Assembly (NCBI GenBank): GCA_023261185.1 | Contig: JALRJN010000004.1 | Span: 1 to 46,816, forward strand | Reading direction: 5' to 3' | DNA length: 46,816 bases | From: Porticoccus sp. | GTDB lineage: Bacteria; Pseudomonadota; Gammaproteobacteria; Pseudomonadales; Porticoccaceae | In this document: one piece after another, positions 6,792-18,782 of the stretch | How positions within the stretch are numbered: position 1 is the stretch's first letter | Layout of the letters: each line of letters opens with the position of its first letter | Position numbers and translations under genes: made by a program | The notes under the pieces: model-generated | The model's database searches: none | What the model saw: only the letters and a program-made list of their open reading frames with translations | Told to the model about the DNA's origin: nothing

Positions 6792-9700
6792 TGACGTCCT
6801 GTTTCCTTTGGAGTGAGTCTTTCCAATAGTGCCTGTATCTGAACCAGTCTCTGCTCGGTTGTGCTGGTTGGTATGGCAAATTTCAGTGTGGCGGCGCCTT
6901 GCAAAGAGAAAATTTTGGGTTCTTTCTGCACCATTTGCACAATGGTTAGCGGTTCGACCACCGTATCACTGCCAAACTCGACTCGTCCACCGCTTGGCCC
7001 GGATTCTACCTTACAGATACCCAGTTGGCGCGCTTCAAGTTTCAGGGCTGTGACTCTGAACAGGTTTTTCAGGTGGTCGGGCAACAGGCCAAAACGATCA
7101 ATCATTTCCACCTGTAGCTCTTTGAGCTCCTCATCGGATTGTGCGTTGGCAATGCGTTTGTACATGATCAATCGCATGTGTACATCGGGGAGGAAATCTT
7201 CGGGAATCAATGCCGGAATATTGAGATTGATTTCAATGTCTTCACTGAGGGGAATATCGAGTTCAATAGATTTTCCCTTGCGAATAGCATCTACCGCTCG
7301 GTCAAGCAATTCCATGTAGAGGGTAAAACCGATGGACTGGATATGGCCACTCTGATCTTCTCCCAGCAATTCGCCGGCACCGCGAATTTCCAGGTCGTGG
7401 GTTGCCAGCGTGAAGCCCGAGCCGAGATGATCGGCGGCACTGATAGCTTCTAGCCGTTTGACGGCATCGTCGGTCATGGCCTTGGGTTCCGGCGTTAGCA
7501 GGTAGGCATAGGCCTGGTGGTGTGAGCGGCCCACCCGGCCACGCAGTTGATGCAGTTGCGCGAGACCCAACTTGTCGGCGCGATCGATCAGAATAGTGTT
7601 GGCGCTGGGAATGTCGATACCGGTTTCAATAATCGTGGTGCACACGAGGACATTGAAGCGCTGGTGATAGAAGTCGGACATCACCTTTTCCAGTTCCCGC
7701 TCGCGCATCTGCCCATGGGCAATTTCCAGACGTGCTTCCGGGATCAGCTCCTGTAGTTCCTGGGCCGTTTTGGCGATGCTCTTGACCTCGTTGTGCAGAA
7801 AGTAGACCTGTCCGCCACGCAGAATTTCCCGTAGCACTGCCTCGCGAATGACCCTCGGATCACTCTGCCGTATAAAAGACTTTACCGACAATCTACGCGC
7901 CGGAGGTGTGGCGATAATCGAGAGATCGCGTACGCCGGACATGGATAAATTGAGTGTCCGGGGAATCGGGGTGGCGGTCAGGGTAAGAATATCCACTTCT
8001 GCGCGCAGCGCTTTAATCTTTTCTTTCTGTCGAACCCCGAAGCGATGTTCTTCATCAATAATAAGCAGGCCAAGGTTCTGATAATTGACCTTCGCATGTA
8101 GCAGTTTGTGTGTGCCGATGAGGATATCCACCTTGCCCACGGTTGCGCGTTCGAGCACTTGCTGCTGTTCTTTTTCCGTCCGGAAACGGGAAAGCTCTTC
8201 AATGGTTACAGGCCAGTTGGCGAAGCGGTCACGGAAGTTTTCCAGGTGCTGGTGAGCCAGCAGTGTGGTGGGCACCAGCATCACGACCTGTTTGCCGCTG
8301 GCGACTGCAATAAAGGCGGCACGCATCGCCACCTCGGTTTTGCCGAACCCCACATCGCCGCAAACCAGACGGTCCATAGGTTGTTCCGCCAGCATATCTT
8401 TCTTGACGGCTTCGATGGTTTCCAGTTGGTCCGGGGTTTCCTCAAAGGGAAAGTCAGCACAGAAAGCCCGGTATTCCGCTTCCGGGTCCCGGCAGGCAAA
8501 GCCCTTGCGCGCAGCCCGGGTTGCGTAGATGTCCAGCAGCTCTGTGGCGGTGTCGCGTATCTGTTTTAGCGCCTTATTTTTGGCTTTTTGCCATTGTTCA
8601 CTACCGAGCCTGTGCAGTGGGGCGAGTTCTTCTTCTGAGCCGCTGTAACGGCTGATCATGTGCAGTGACGATACCGGGACGTAGAGTTTGGCGTCATCCG
8701 CGTATTGCAGGGTCAGAAATTCCTGGGTCTCCCCGGCGGCATCAATGGTCTGCAGACCCAGGTATCGACCAACACCATGATCCATATGGACTACCGGTGC
8801 GCCGACACGCAGTTCCGTAAGGTTTTTAATAACCTGGTCCGCGTCTTCCCGTTGTTTGCTGCGGCGCCGACGCTGCATTACCTGCTGGCCGAATAATTCT
8901 GTTTCCGAAATGACGGCCAGGGGAGGGGTCTCTAGACTGAAGCCCCGGATGAGTGGAAAGGTTGTGATGCTGAGGGTGTCGCAGCCTGCGACAAAACTTT
9001 GCCAGTCACTGAGATTCGTGGGCTTTATTTTGGCTTGGTGCAACAGCTCCAGCAGACTTTCGCGACGCCCCGCGGATTCGGCGCAGATCAGAACACGCTG
9101 TTCGGTGTTTTCCAAAAAGGTTGAGAACTTCTGGAGTGGGGCATCAGCTTTGGCGTCCACACTGACATCGGGCAATGCACATAAGCCCAACGACAGACTG
9201 GGCTTGCCCTCTGTGGTTTGGTCTCGCAGTGCAGTGCGCGGGTAGGTTTTCAGTGACGCGAATAGCTCTTCAACCGGGATAAAGACATCTTTTGGTGGCA
9301 GCAGTGGGCGGCAAGGGTCGACGTTGTATTCCTGGTAACGCTGGGTGGCATCCTGCCAGAATTTCTCTGCTGCCTGCTCTATGGGACCCGCAGAGAAGAG
9401 CTGGCAGTTTTCCGGAAGGTAGGAAAACAGGCTGACGCAATGCTCAAAAAATAGGGGTAGAAAATATTCAACACCTTGGGAAGGAATACCTTCGCTGACA
9501 TCGCGAAACACCGGGCAGCGGCGCTCATCTACATCAAACCGCGACAGCCAGTTGTCCTGAAATCGTTTGATGGCGACCTTATCCAGCGGTACTTCCCGGG
9601 CCGGCAGCAGGCAGATGGTGTCGGACTGTTCCAGGGTACGCTGGGTTTCCGGATCAAATGTACGCAACGTTTCAATTTCGTCATCAAACAGGTCAATACG

Positions 9701-10243
9701 AAACGGCCGGTTCGCTCCCATGGGGAAAATGTCGATCAGGGCGCCGCGCACCGCAAACTCCCCATGTTCCACCACCGTATCCACGCAGTGGTAGCCCGCG
9801 GCTTCCAGTTGTCCGCGTAGTTCGTCCAGATTGACGTGATCCCCGGTAGAGTAGTCAAAGGCGCGCTGGCTGACGAACTCCCTGGGGGGCAGGCGGTGCA
9901 TCAGTGTGCTGACAGGGACAACCACTACACCGGTGTTGGCCTGTGGCAACCTGAACAGGGTACGTAGCCGCTCCGAAATGATGTCCTGGTGCGGAGAGAA
10001 CAGATCGTAGGGGAGGGTTTCCCAGTCAGGAAAGTGGAAAACCGGATAGTTGTCGTCCAGGAAAAAACGCAGTTCTATTTCCAGCTCCATCGCCGTTTTT
10101 GCTGTGTCGGTAATCACCAGGGTAAGCCCCTGGTGTTGTTGGCTGGCCTCTGCAATGGTGAGGGCGGTGCCAGCTCCGTAGACTCCCTGCCAAAGGCGTC
10201 TGTCGCCGGGAGCATTGAGTGGCGGAAGTGACAAAATCGACAT
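6788..10243 (-). CDS. mfd: Transcription-repair coupling factor Mfd
   Basis: Mfd pushes stalled RNA polymerase off damaged DNA and recruits UvrA for strand-specific repair. The 1151-residue product has full family length. The N-terminal UvrB-like region (about 1-330) includes FPDWETLPYD. The RNA-polymerase-interacting domain follows at about 475-550 with VVHMDHGVGRYLGL. The RecG-like translocase has Walker A GDVGFGKTEVAMRA, DEEH box LLIIDEEHRFGVRQKEK, and motif VI HQLRGRVGRS. The C-terminal TRCF domain is present (about 1000-1130). The ATG at 10243 opens directly into the family start. It is divergent from the lipoprotein at 10332 and translationally coupled to csiV downstream. Confidence 0.98.
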   Translation of the reverse strand: MSILSLPPLNAPGDRRLWQGVYGAGTALTIAEASQQHQGLTLVITDTAKTAMELEIELRFFLDDNYPVFHFPDWETLPYDLFSPHQDIISERLRTLFRLPQANTGVVVVPVSTLMHRLPPREFVSQRAFDYSTGDHVNLDELRGQLEAAGYHCVDTVVEHGEFAVRGALIDIFPMGANRPFRIDLFDDEIETLRTFDPETQRTLEQSDTICLLPAREVPLDKVAIKRFQDNWLSRFDVDERRCPVFRDVSEGIPSQGVEYFLPLFFEHCVSLFSYLPENCQLFSAGPIEQAAEKFWQDATQRYQEYNVDPCRPLLPPKDVFIPVEELFASLKTYPRTALRDQTTEGKPSLSLGLCALPDVSVDAKADAPLQKFSTFLENTEQRVLICAESAGRRESLLELLHQAKIKPTNLSDWQSFVAGCDTLSITTFPLIRGFSLETPPLAVISETELFGQQVMQRRRRSKQREDADQVIKNLTELRVGAPVVHMDHGVGRYLGLQTIDAAGETQEFLTLQYADDAKLYVPVSSLHMISRYSGSEEELAPLHRLGSEQWQKAKNKALKQIRDTATELLDIYATRAARKGFACRDPEAEYRAFCADFPFEETPDQLETIEAVKKDMLAEQPMDRLVCGDVGFGKTEVAMRAAFIAVASGKQVVMLVPTTLLAHQHLENFRDRFANWPVTIEELSRFRTEKEQQQVLERATVGKVDILIGTHKLLHAKVNYQNLGLLIIDEEHRFGVRQKEKIKALRAEVDILTLTATPIPRTLNLSMSGVRDLSIIATPPARRLSVKSFIRQSDPRVIREAVLREILRGGQVYFLHNEVKSIAKTAQELQELIPEARLEIAHGQMRERELEKVMSDFYHQRFNVLVCTTIIETGIDIPSANTILIDRADKLGLAQLHQLRGRVGRSHHQAYAYLLTPEPKAMTDDAVKRLEAISAADHLGSGFTLATHDLEIRGAGELLGEDQSGHIQSIGFTLYMELLDRAVDAIRKGKSIELDIPLSEDIEINLNIPALIPEDFLPDVHMRLIMYKRIANAQSDEELKELQVEMIDRFGLLPDHLKNLFRVTALKLEARQLGICKVESGPSGGRVEFGSDTVVEPLTIVQMVQKEPKIFSLQGAATLKFAIPTSTTEQRLVQIQALLERLTPKETGRQ

Positions 10244-10331
10244 GCTGGAAAAGTACTTTGTGGTCGGGGAATTGAGGTGTGGTATTTTAGCGAGACCGTT
10301 TGGAGATTGATATGTCTGCTAGGGAATTGTT

Positions 10332-11009
10332 GTGACGCTCACGCGCAAACTCATACTGTGCTGGATATGCCTGCTGCTGGTGGCCTGTGGAAGTTCTCCT
10401 TTCCAGGTGAAGAACCTGGCCAAGACGGATATCGACATGGTGTCCGACGCCCATTACCGGGAAGTGGAATCCTTGTTGAGACAGTTGACGGTAAAGCTCT
10501 ATAAGCGCAACCCGAGAGAGCTTCACAAAGGCAGTGACCCTACGATTGAGCAGCGTGTCTCTCAGATTTTTGATGTCCCTGGCAGATTGCAGTTTGCCGA
10601 GCTGCCGGTGACGGGGACCCAGGCCATTGAGCTATCCGTTGATCCTGCCTATAAGGGTGATCGTGTGTTTGCGCTTGTCGTCGGTTTAACCGATATGATT
10701 CGAGAATCCTACGATTATCAATATGATTTCTACCTTTTCTCGGAACTTTACCATCAAAAGCTTTACCACAGCGCTCGCAATATCGAGATTGCCTTGTGGC
10801 GGATTGCACGTGGTGTTGATGCCGATAATAACCCTCTGATTGTCATGAACAGCTGGCGCGGGGAGCGGCGCAACCTGAGCTACGAAAGGCTGTTCGGCAA
10901 GCTGATCGCCTTGCAGGATATGATTGCCACAATCACGGCACAGAAAAATCAGCGGGTGATCAAGGCTGTGGCGCAGAATGTGGCAACCATGGCGTTTATT
11001 CCTCTCTAG
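10332..11009 (+). CDS. Lipoprotein of unknown function
   Basis: A 225-residue protein beginning at GTG with AGGGAA about 7 bases upstream. Residues 1-18 form a lipoprotein signal (Arg5-Lys6, then a hydrophobic core) with lipobox LVAC and lipidated Cys19. Gly at +2 favours outer-membrane sorting. The mature part is mixed helix and strand. It includes a Tyr-rich helix (RESYDYQYDFYLFSELYHQK) and the stretch NIEIALWRIARG, then a Ser-Trp-Arg-Gly-Glu-Arg-Arg motif. I do not recognise a named domain. The position between mfd and gap suggests no role. Confidence 0.8.
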   Translation: MTLTRKLILCWICLLLVACGSSPFQVKNLAKTDIDMVSDAHYREVESLLRQLTVKLYKRNPRELHKGSDPTIEQRVSQIFDVPGRLQFAELPVTGTQAIELSVDPAYKGDRVFALVVGLTDMIRESYDYQYDFYLFSELYHQKLYHSARNIEIALWRIARGVDADNNPLIVMNSWRGERRNLSYERLFGKLIALQDMIATITAQKNQRVIKAVAQNVATMAFIPL

Positions 11010-11186
11010 GATGGTGCCAGTCGGCATCGAAAATTGGGCTTTGCTGACCCAAATCAATCATAGATGAACTGAAGTACCAGATATTCACCAGTCTTAGTTG
11101 CTCTGAAAACACTGAATACCGATAATAGCGCCCCTCGACGGACTGTGCTCCGCAAAGCTCCTTGAATCTAGCGAGAGGTTGACCAA

Positions 11187-12647
11187 GTGACTGAACAAAA
11201 CCGCCCCGTTCCCGCCGATTTTTTTGCCGACTGGAAAGAGCGCGAAGCGCTGGCAGAAGCCATGATTCCATTGATTGGCAAGCTCTATCGTGAGAACAAT
11301 GTGTCTCTCTATATGTACGGCCGGAATATGGTGAACCGCTCAGTGATCGAGCTGATGAAGGCACACCGTTTTGTCCGTCAAATCGAGCACAACGAGCTTT
11401 CCGAGTTTGAAACCTTTCCTCTGATCAAAGCGCTGGCCGAAATGGATTTGGGGCCTGCCCACATCGATATCGGCAAGCTCACCGTAAAGTACCAGGAATC
11501 TGGCAACGGTGAAGATGTGACCGCATTCCTGCAGCGCGAGGTGGGTGACGATATTGGCTGTATGCGCAAGCCGCTGCCGCAGCCCCAGGATATTGTGCTG
11601 TATGGTTTCGGTCGTATCGGTCGACTGCTTGCTCGCCTGTTGCTGGAAAAAACCGGCAGTGGTGACCTGCTTCGTTTGCGCGCCATCGTAGTGCGCAAGG
11701 GCAAAAGTGCAGACGATCTGGCCAAGCGTGCCAGTCTGCTGCGTAGGGATTCGGTTCATGGTGCATTTGATGGCACCATTCGTGTCCTGGAAGACAAAAA
11801 TATCCTGGTGTGTAACGGCAACCCCATCCAAGTGATTTATGCCAATTCACCCGAAGAAGTGGATTACACCGAATACGGCATCAGTAATGCCATCGTGGTG
11901 GATAACACCGGTGTCTGGCGCGATGAAGATGGTCTGGGTCAACACCTGAAGTGCCCCGGCGCAGGCAAGGTAATTCTGACGGCGCCCGGTAAAGGTGATA
12001 TTCCCAATATTGTTTACGGCATCAACCAGGGTGAGATCACTCCTGATTCCAAAATCATTTCTGCAGCGTCCTGCACCACCAACGCCATCGTGCCGGTTCT
12101 GAAGGCGCTGATGGATGACTATGGCATCGAGCGCGGCCATGTGGAAACCGTTCACTCCTACACAAACGATCAGAACCTGATTGATAACTATCACAAGGGT
12201 TCCCGTCGGGGCCGCAGCGCACCGCTGAATATGGTGATCACTGAAACCGGTGCAGCCAAAGCAGTGGCCAAGGCGTTGCCGGAATTGGGTGGCAAGCTCA
12301 CCGGTAATGCGATTCGGGTGCCGACGCCAAATGTATCTATGGCAATTCTGAATTTGCAGTTGGGCCGTGAGACCACCAAAGAAGAGCTGAATGAATATAT
12401 GCGCAAGGTGGCACTGTATTCACCTTTGCAGCAACAGATTGACTACACCATTTCCTCGGAAGCAGTGTCCACCGACTTTGTTGGTTCCAGACATGCCTGT
12501 ATTTTTGATTCCGAGGCGACTATCGTTAGTGGTGACAGCGTCGTACTTTACTGCTGGTACGACAATGAGTTTGGGTACAGCTGTCAGGTAGTTCGCTGCC
12601 TGGAAAAACTGGCTGGGCTTTCCTGGGCCATGTACCCGAAATCCTGA
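11187..12647 (+). CDS. gap: Glyceraldehyde-3-phosphate dehydrogenase with N-terminal extension
   Basis: It interconverts glyceraldehyde-3-phosphate and 1,3-bisphosphoglycerate with NAD(P). At 486 residues it is about 150 longer than classical GapA. The NAD-binding Rossmann fold starts near residue 139 (YGFGRIGRLLARLLL) and catalytic Cys296 lies in SAASCTTNAIVP. The C-terminus has the usual WYDNEFGYSCQVV. The first 135 or so residues are a mostly helical extra segment, as in the long Pseudomonas enzyme near mfd and nqr (PA3001). This form is probably tuned to gluconeogenesis or NADP, but cofactor use cannot be read here. It starts at GTG with GAGAGG upstream and ends at a clear terminator. Confidence 0.95.
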   Translation: MTEQNRPVPADFFADWKEREALAEAMIPLIGKLYRENNVSLYMYGRNMVNRSVIELMKAHRFVRQIEHNELSEFETFPLIKALAEMDLGPAHIDIGKLTVKYQESGNGEDVTAFLQREVGDDIGCMRKPLPQPQDIVLYGFGRIGRLLARLLLEKTGSGDLLRLRAIVVRKGKSADDLAKRASLLRRDSVHGAFDGTIRVLEDKNILVCNGNPIQVIYANSPEEVDYTEYGISNAIVVDNTGVWRDEDGLGQHLKCPGAGKVILTAPGKGDIPNIVYGINQGEITPDSKIISAASCTTNAIVPVLKALMDDYGIERGHVETVHSYTNDQNLIDNYHKGSRRGRSAPLNMVITETGAAKAVAKALPELGGKLTGNAIRVPTPNVSMAILNLQLGRETTKEELNEYMRKVALYSPLQQQIDYTISSEAVSTDFVGSRHACIFDSEATIVSGDSVVLYCWYDNEFGYSCQVVRCLEKLAGLSWAMYPKS

Positions 12648-12655
12648 CAAAAATG

Positions 12656-12681
12656 AAGCCGCACTTTGTTGCGGCTTTTTT
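12656..12681 (+). terminator. Rho-independent terminator of gap
   Basis: GCCGCA (12658-12663), a 6-base loop, then TGCGGC followed by a run of six T. It begins 8 bases after the gap stop codon, separating gap from the nqr operon. Confidence 0.9.
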
Positions 12682-12744
12682 GTGGCCGGGCTGTCACTGG
12701 TGCGGAAATGCTGGTCTCAGGGCGAATAGCCCTACCTTTCGCAC

Positions 12745-12773
12745 TGGTAATGGGTGGCGCTGACCTTTATAAT
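12745..12773 (+). promoter_or_regulatory. Candidate promoter of the nqr operon
   Basis: A perfect TATAAT (12768-12773) sits 17 bases after a weak TGGTAA -35 (3 of 6 matches). It would give a leader of about 155 bases before nqrA. The rest of the 253-base gap between the gap terminator and nqrA shows no gene. An activator may be needed given the poor -35. Confidence 0.4.
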
Positions 12774-12925
12774 CCCAGCGTTTTGTTGGTCAGCATTGTC
12801 GGCCAGACGTGGGCTGTTTTTGCTGCAGTCGGGTGACGGTTACCACCGTTGCCTTTTGTCGCAGGCAAGCGATAAAAAATGGGGGCTCTTTGATTAGAGC
12901 GAAAAATCATAAACCGCATCAGTAG

Positions 12926-14281
<1,356 letters not shown>

Positions 14282-14283
14282 TA

Positions 14284-15486
14284 GTGAAAGCGTTGCGTAA
14301 CTATCTCGACAAGATCGAGCCGCACTTCGAAGAAGGTGGCAAGTGGCATAAATGGTTTGCCCTCTATGAGGCCGCCGATACCATTTTTTATTCGCCGGGT
14401 TCGGTGACCAAAAACGGATCACATATTCGCGATGGCATTGACCTGAAGCGGGTTATGATCACCGTCTGGCTGGCGGCTTTCCCCGCCATGTTTTACGGCA
14501 TGTACAACCTAGGCTTTCAGGCTAACACTATTCTTGCAGCCACCGGCACCACTGACGTCGCTGGCTGGCACGGTGCGCTGATTTCCCTGCTGGCGGGGCA
14601 TGACCCTAATAGTATCTGGGATTGCATGTGGTACGGTGCGGTCTACTTTATACCGATCTACATGGTGACCTTTGTTGTCGGCGGCTTCTGGGAAGTACTG
14701 TTTGCCATGGTGCGCGGACACGAAGTTAACGAAGGGTTTTTTGTTACATCGATTCTCTTTGCTCTGATCTGCCCCCCCGATATGCCCCTGTGGCAGGTGG
14801 CACTGGGCATCAGTTTTGGTGTGGTGATTGGCAAAGAAGTATTTGGCGGAACCGGCAAGAACTTCCTCAACCCGGCACTGACCGGCAGGGCCTTCCTGTT
14901 CTTTGCTTACCCCGCTGAAATGTCCGGTGATGCGGTCTGGACTGCTGTCGATGGCTATACCGGAGCGACCGCGCTGTCCATGGCTGCACAACAGGGTATG
15001 GACGTGTTGCAGCAGCAGATGACCTGGATGGACGCGTTCTTCGGTAATATGCACGGTTCCATTGGTGAGACATCTACCCTGGCGATCTTTATTGGTGGTG
15101 CGCTGTTGTTGATAAACCGCATTGCTTCCTGGCGGATTATGGCCGGGGTAATGATCGGCATGATTGCACTGTCATCACTCTTTAATTTGATCGGCTCTGA
15201 TACCAACCCGATGTTTAATGTGCCCTGGTACTGGCACCTTGTGATGGGTGGCTTTGCTTTTGGCATGGTATTTATGGCAACTGATCCGGTGTCTGCATCC
15301 ATGACGGATACTGGCAAACTCTGGTTTGGTGGCCTGATTGGTGTCATGGTGGTGTTGATCCGTGTCGTTAACCCGGCGTTTCCGGAGGGTATGATGTTGG
15401 CTATCCTGTTCGCCAACCTGTTTGCACCATTGATTGACCACTTTGTGGTTGAAGCGAATATCAAGCGGAGGGTGGCACGTGGCTAG
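14284..15486 (+). CDS. nqrB: Na+-NQR subunit B (FMN-binding membrane subunit)
   Basis: NqrB is a multi-span inner-membrane subunit forming the main sodium path. It carries riboflavin and a covalent FMN. The 400-residue product starts at GTG and has about ten hydrophobic helices. The ApbE target is visible as Asp223-Gly-Tyr-Thr-Gly-Ala-Thr229, so FMN should attach to Thr229. The stretch [20 protein letters not shown] is also a family hallmark. Its end overlaps the nqrC start by 8 bases. Confidence 0.97.
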   Translation: MKALRNYLDKIEPHFEEGGKWHKWFALYEAADTIFYSPGSVTKNGSHIRDGIDLKRVMITVWLAAFPAMFYGMYNLGFQANTILAATGTTDVAGWHGALISLLAGHDPNSIWDCMWYGAVYFIPIYMVTFVVGGFWEVLFAMVRGHEVNEGFFVTSILFALICPPDMPLWQVALGISFGVVIGKEVFGGTGKNFLNPALTGRAFLFFAYPAEMSGDAVWTAVDGYTGATALSMAAQQGMDVLQQQMTWMDAFFGNMHGSIGETSTLAIFIGGALLLINRIASWRIMAGVMIGMIALSSLFNLIGSDTNPMFNVPWYWHLVMGGFAFGMVFMATDPVSASMTDTGKLWFGGLIGVMVVLIRVVNPAFPEGMMLAILFANLFAPLIDHFVVEANIKRRVARG

Positions 15487-16252
15487 TAACGATTCGACTT
15501 CCAAAACTATTATCGTCGCGCTGGCGCTCTGTATCGTCTGTTCGGTTTTTGTTTCGACTGCGGCGGTCATGTTGCGACCTGCACAGCAGTTGAACAAGGA
15601 CCTTGATCGGAAAACCAACATTCTGGCCGCGGCCGGTATGTTGAAACCCGGTGTCAGTGTGGATGAGCAGTTCGCCAATGTGACAACCCGTGCTGTCGAC
15701 ATGAAAACCGGTAAATTTACCGATGCTGTTGATGTCTCCAGCTATGACCAGCGCAAATCTGCGAAAGTGCCCTCCATGTCAACAGACCTGAGTGAGGACG
15801 AAGATATTGCGAAGATAGGTCGTCGCGCCGACTACGCCCTTGTCTACATTGTTGAAGGCGATTCCGGTATTGATAAAGTTATTCTGCCGATCAAGGGCTA
15901 CGGCCTGTGGTCTACCCTGTATGGCTTTATCGCACTGGAGTCTGATCTCAATAAGGTTGCGGGGCTCGGCTTTTATGAGCACGCCGAAACCCCCGGGCTG
16001 GGTGGCGAGGTTGATAACCCCAGTTGGAAAGCGAAGTGGGTTGGTAAAGAAACCTACGGCGAAGACAACAAAGCGGTACTGACGGTTATCAAGGGTGCTG
16101 TTGACAACACCCGGCCCGAAGCATCCCATCAGGTTGATGGGCTGTCCGGGGCGACTCTAACCAGTCGTGGTGTCGATAACCTGATTAAATTTTGGATGGG
16201 CGATAACGGTTTTGCTCCATTCCTGGCTAACTTGCGCGCAGGGGAGGCCTGA
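15479..16252 (+). CDS. nqrC: Na+-NQR subunit C (covalent FMN)
   Basis: NqrC has one N-terminal transmembrane helix and a periplasmic flavin domain. The 257-residue product carries the flavinylation motif Asp220-Gly-Leu-Ser-Gly-Ala-Thr226, so Thr226 should hold FMN. The N-terminal helix is [20 protein letters not shown]. The frame is open from 15434, but the GTG at 15479 has GGAGGG about 7 bases upstream and gives the usual [10 protein letters not shown] start. It overlaps nqrB by 8 bases. Confidence 0.96.
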   Translation: MASNDSTSKTIIVALALCIVCSVFVSTAAVMLRPAQQLNKDLDRKTNILAAAGMLKPGVSVDEQFANVTTRAVDMKTGKFTDAVDVSSYDQRKSAKVPSMSTDLSEDEDIAKIGRRADYALVYIVEGDSGIDKVILPIKGYGLWSTLYGFIALESDLNKVAGLGFYEHAETPGLGGEVDNPSWKAKWVGKETYGEDNKAVLTVIKGAVDNTRPEASHQVDGLSGATLTSRGVDNLIKFWMGDNGFAPFLANLRAGEA

Positions 16253-16254
16253 TC

Positions 16255-16920
16255 ATGGCGACGAAAACAAAAGATGTTTTATTAAATCCAATTTTCGACA
16301 ACAACCCGATTGCGTTGCAGATCCTTGGTATTTGTTCTGCGCTGGCGGTTACCTCCAGCCTCCAGGTCTCATTTGTGATGTGCGTTGCTCTGACGCTGGT
16401 GACAGCTTTCTCGAGCATGTTTGTGTCGATGATCCGCAATCACATTCCTTCCAGTATCCGCATTATTGTGCAGATGACCATTATTGCATCGCTGGTTATT
16501 GTGGTTGATCAGATCCTCAAGGCTGTGGCTTACGATATCAGCAAGCAGCTGTCGGTATTTGTGGGGCTGATCATTACCAACTGTATTGTGATGGGTCGCG
16601 CTGAAGCCTATGCCATGAAAAACCCGCCAATCCCCAGCTTCCTGGATGGCATCGGAAACGGCCTGGGATACAGTGTGATCCTGTTGGTACTGGCCTTTAT
16701 TCGTGAGCTGTTTGGTTCCGGTAAACTGTTCGGTTTTGAGATTCTGCCACTGGCAAGTAACGATGGCTGGTATGTGCCTAATGGCTTGTTGTTGCTGCCA
16801 CCGAGTGCTTTCTTCCTGATCGGTCTGTTTATCTGGGCACTGCGTTCCTGGAAAAAATCTCAGGTTGAAGCTCCTGAATACAAGATTGCTCCAAATACAC
16901 CGAAAGGGGAGGTTGCCTGA
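16255..16920 (+). CDS. nqrD: Na+-NQR subunit D
   Basis: A 221-residue integral membrane subunit with about six helices. NqrD and NqrE are inverted-topology relatives that together hold a cluster of conserved Cys at the membrane centre, coordinating an iron-sulfur centre in the electron path. Here the Cys are in [10 protein letters not shown] and [12 protein letters not shown] bit of N-terminal soluble sequence ends [14 protein letters not shown], as in the family. Its stop overlaps the nqrE start by one base. Confidence 0.97.
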   Translation: MATKTKDVLLNPIFDNNPIALQILGICSALAVTSSLQVSFVMCVALTLVTAFSSMFVSMIRNHIPSSIRIIVQMTIIASLVIVVDQILKAVAYDISKQLSVFVGLIITNCIVMGRAEAYAMKNPPIPSFLDGIGNGLGYSVILLVLAFIRELFGSGKLFGFEILPLASNDGWYVPNGLLLLPPSAFFLIGLFIWALRSWKKSQVEAPEYKIAPNTPKGEVA

Positions 16921-17537
16921 TGGAACATTTACTCGGCTTGTTTGTGCGCTCTGTTTTTATCGAAAACATGGCGCTGGCCTTTTTCCTGGGTATGTGTACA
17001 TTCCTAGCGATCTCCAAAAAAGTACAGGCGGCTATCGGTTTGGGTATTGCGGTTATTGTGGTGCTGACCATTACGGTTCCTGCTAATAACCTGATCTATA
17101 CCTATCTACTGTCCGAAGGGGCGTTGACCTGGACTGGTATAGAGGGCATGGAAAATGTTGACCTGAGTTTCCTAGGCCTGCTCAGCTACATCGGTGTGAT
17201 CGCCGCGATCGTACAGATCATGGAAATGTTCCTAGATAAATATGTTCCGGCTCTCTATAACGCTCTGGGTGTATTCCTGCCGCTGATTACAGTGAACTGT
17301 GCCATTATGGGCGCATCCCTCTTTATGGTGGAGCGCGACTACGATCTGGCGGAGAGTACTGTCTTTGGCTTTGGCGCCGGTGTTGGCTGGGCGCTTGCGA
17401 TCATTGCACTGGCAGGTGTACGCGAGAAATTGAAATACAGCGATGTTCCCGCTGGCCTGCAAGGTCTGGGCATAACCTTTATCACTGTCGGACTGATGTC
17501 GTTGGGCTTTATGTCTTTCGGCGGTATCGATCTGTAA
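16920..17537 (+). CDS. nqrE: Na+-NQR subunit E
   Basis: A 205-residue membrane subunit with six helices, the partner of NqrD. Conserved Cys occur in [12 protein letters not shown] and [16 protein letters not shown]. The start is fused to the nqrD stop (TGATG), giving translational coupling and a fixed D:E ratio. Confidence 0.97.
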   Translation: MEHLLGLFVRSVFIENMALAFFLGMCTFLAISKKVQAAIGLGIAVIVVLTITVPANNLIYTYLLSEGALTWTGIEGMENVDLSFLGLLSYIGVIAAIVQIMEMFLDKYVPALYNALGVFLPLITVNCAIMGASLFMVERDYDLAESTVFGFGAGVGWALAIIALAGVREKLKYSDVPAGLQGLGITFITVGLMSLGFMSFGGIDL

Positions 17538-17558
17538 TCGGCGAGGAGAAGATAGATA

Positions 17559-18782
17559 ATGAATCTGGAAATCATACTCGGCGTCGTGATGTTCACCGTA
17601 GTGGTGTTGGCGTTAGTGGCGTTTATTCTTGCCGCCCGTGCTCGCCTTGTGAGCTCAGGTGACGTCACCATTGATATTAATGGTGAGAAAACCATTACAG
17701 TACCTGCCGGTGATAAGTTGTTGCAGACACTGTCTTCTGCTGGCCTGTTTCTGCCCTCTGCTTGTGGTGGCGGTGGTAGCTGTGCCCAGTGCAAATGTAT
17801 TGTGACTGACGGTGGTGGCGCCATGCTGCCCACAGAGGAAGCTCACTTTACGCGCCGTGAAGCCAATGAAGGTTGGCGCCTGTCTTGTCAGACCCCGGTC
17901 AAACAGGACATGAAAGTGGAAGTACCTGAAGAAGTCTTCGGTGTGAAGCAGTGGGAGTGCACGGTAGATAGCAACCCGAACGTTGCAACTTTCATCAAGG
18001 AGTTGACTCTGCGTCTTCCGGAAGGTGAGAACGTCGACTTCCGCGCTGGTGGTTATGTTCAGTTGGAATGTCCGCCCCATCACGTCAAATACAGCGACTT
18101 CGAAATCGAAGAGGAATACCGTGGCGACTGGGAGCGCTTCGGTTTCTTCAATCTCGAATCGATTGTGGATGAGGCGACCATTCGCGCCTACTCCATGGCT
18201 AACTACCCGGAAGAAAAAGGTGTGGTGAAATTCAACATTCGTTGTGCTACTCCCCCTCCCGGCTCACAGGGTATTCCTCCCGGCATCATGTCTTCCTGGG
18301 TGTTTAACCTGAAGCCCGGTGACAAGGTAAAAGTATATGGTCCGTTTGGTGAGTTTTTCGCCAAGGATACTGATAACGAAATGGTCTTTATCGGTGGTGG
18401 TGCCGGTATGGCGCCGATGCGCTCTCATATCTTTGACCAGCTGCGTCGTATCAAAACTGATCGAAAAATTTCTTTCTGGTACGGCGCCCGTTCATTGCGC
18501 GAGTGCTTCTACTCGGAAGAGTATGATGAACTGGCGGCAGAAAACGAAAACTTTGATTGGCACCTGGCTTTGTCAGACCCCCAGCCGGAAGACAACTGGG
18601 AGGGCCTGACGGGTTTCATCCACCAGGTGCTGTTTGAAAACTACCTTAAAGATCATCCGGCTCCGGAAGACTGTGAATACTACATGTGTGGGCCGCCAAT
18701 GATGAATGCCGCTGTTATCAAGATGCTGGTCGACCTCGGTGTCGAACGAGATAATATCTTCCTTGATGACTTCGGTGGTTAA
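17559..18782 (+). CDS. nqrF: Na+-NQR subunit F (NADH dehydrogenase, 2Fe-2S and FAD)
   Basis: NqrF takes electrons from NADH. The 407-residue product has one N-terminal helix (about 4-26) and a ferredoxin domain with 2Fe-2S ligands Cys69, Cys75, Cys78 and Cys110. A ferredoxin-reductase module follows, with FAD motif RAYSMANYP and NADH-site [12 protein letters not shown]. The C-terminus [13 protein letters not shown] ends in the FAD-contacting LDDFGG. GAGGAG lies about 13 bases before the ATG. The stop overlaps the apbE start by one base (TAATG). Confidence 0.98.
   Translation: MNLEIILGVVMFTVVVLALVAFILAARARLVSSGDVTIDINGEKTITVPAGDKLLQTLSSAGLFLPSACGGGGSCAQCKCIVTDGGGAMLPTEEAHFTRREANEGWRLSCQTPVKQDMKVEVPEEVFGVKQWECTVDSNPNVATFIKELTLRLPEGENVDFRAGGYVQLECPPHHVKYSDFEIEEEYRGDWERFGFFNLESIVDEATIRAYSMANYPEEKGVVKFNIRCATPPPGSQGIPPGIMSSWVFNLKPGDKVKVYGPFGEFFAKDTDNEMVFIGGGAGMAPMRSHIFDQLRRIKTDRKISFWYGARSLRECFYSEEYDELAAENENFDWHLALSDPQPEDNWEGLTGFIHQVLFENYLKDHPAPEDCEYYMCGPPMMNAAVIKMLVDLGVERDNIFLDDFGG

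Noticed and set aside
7139..9820. Long plus-strand frames opposite mfd
   Set aside because: Antisense shadows; all of the mfd frame is conserved coding sequence.
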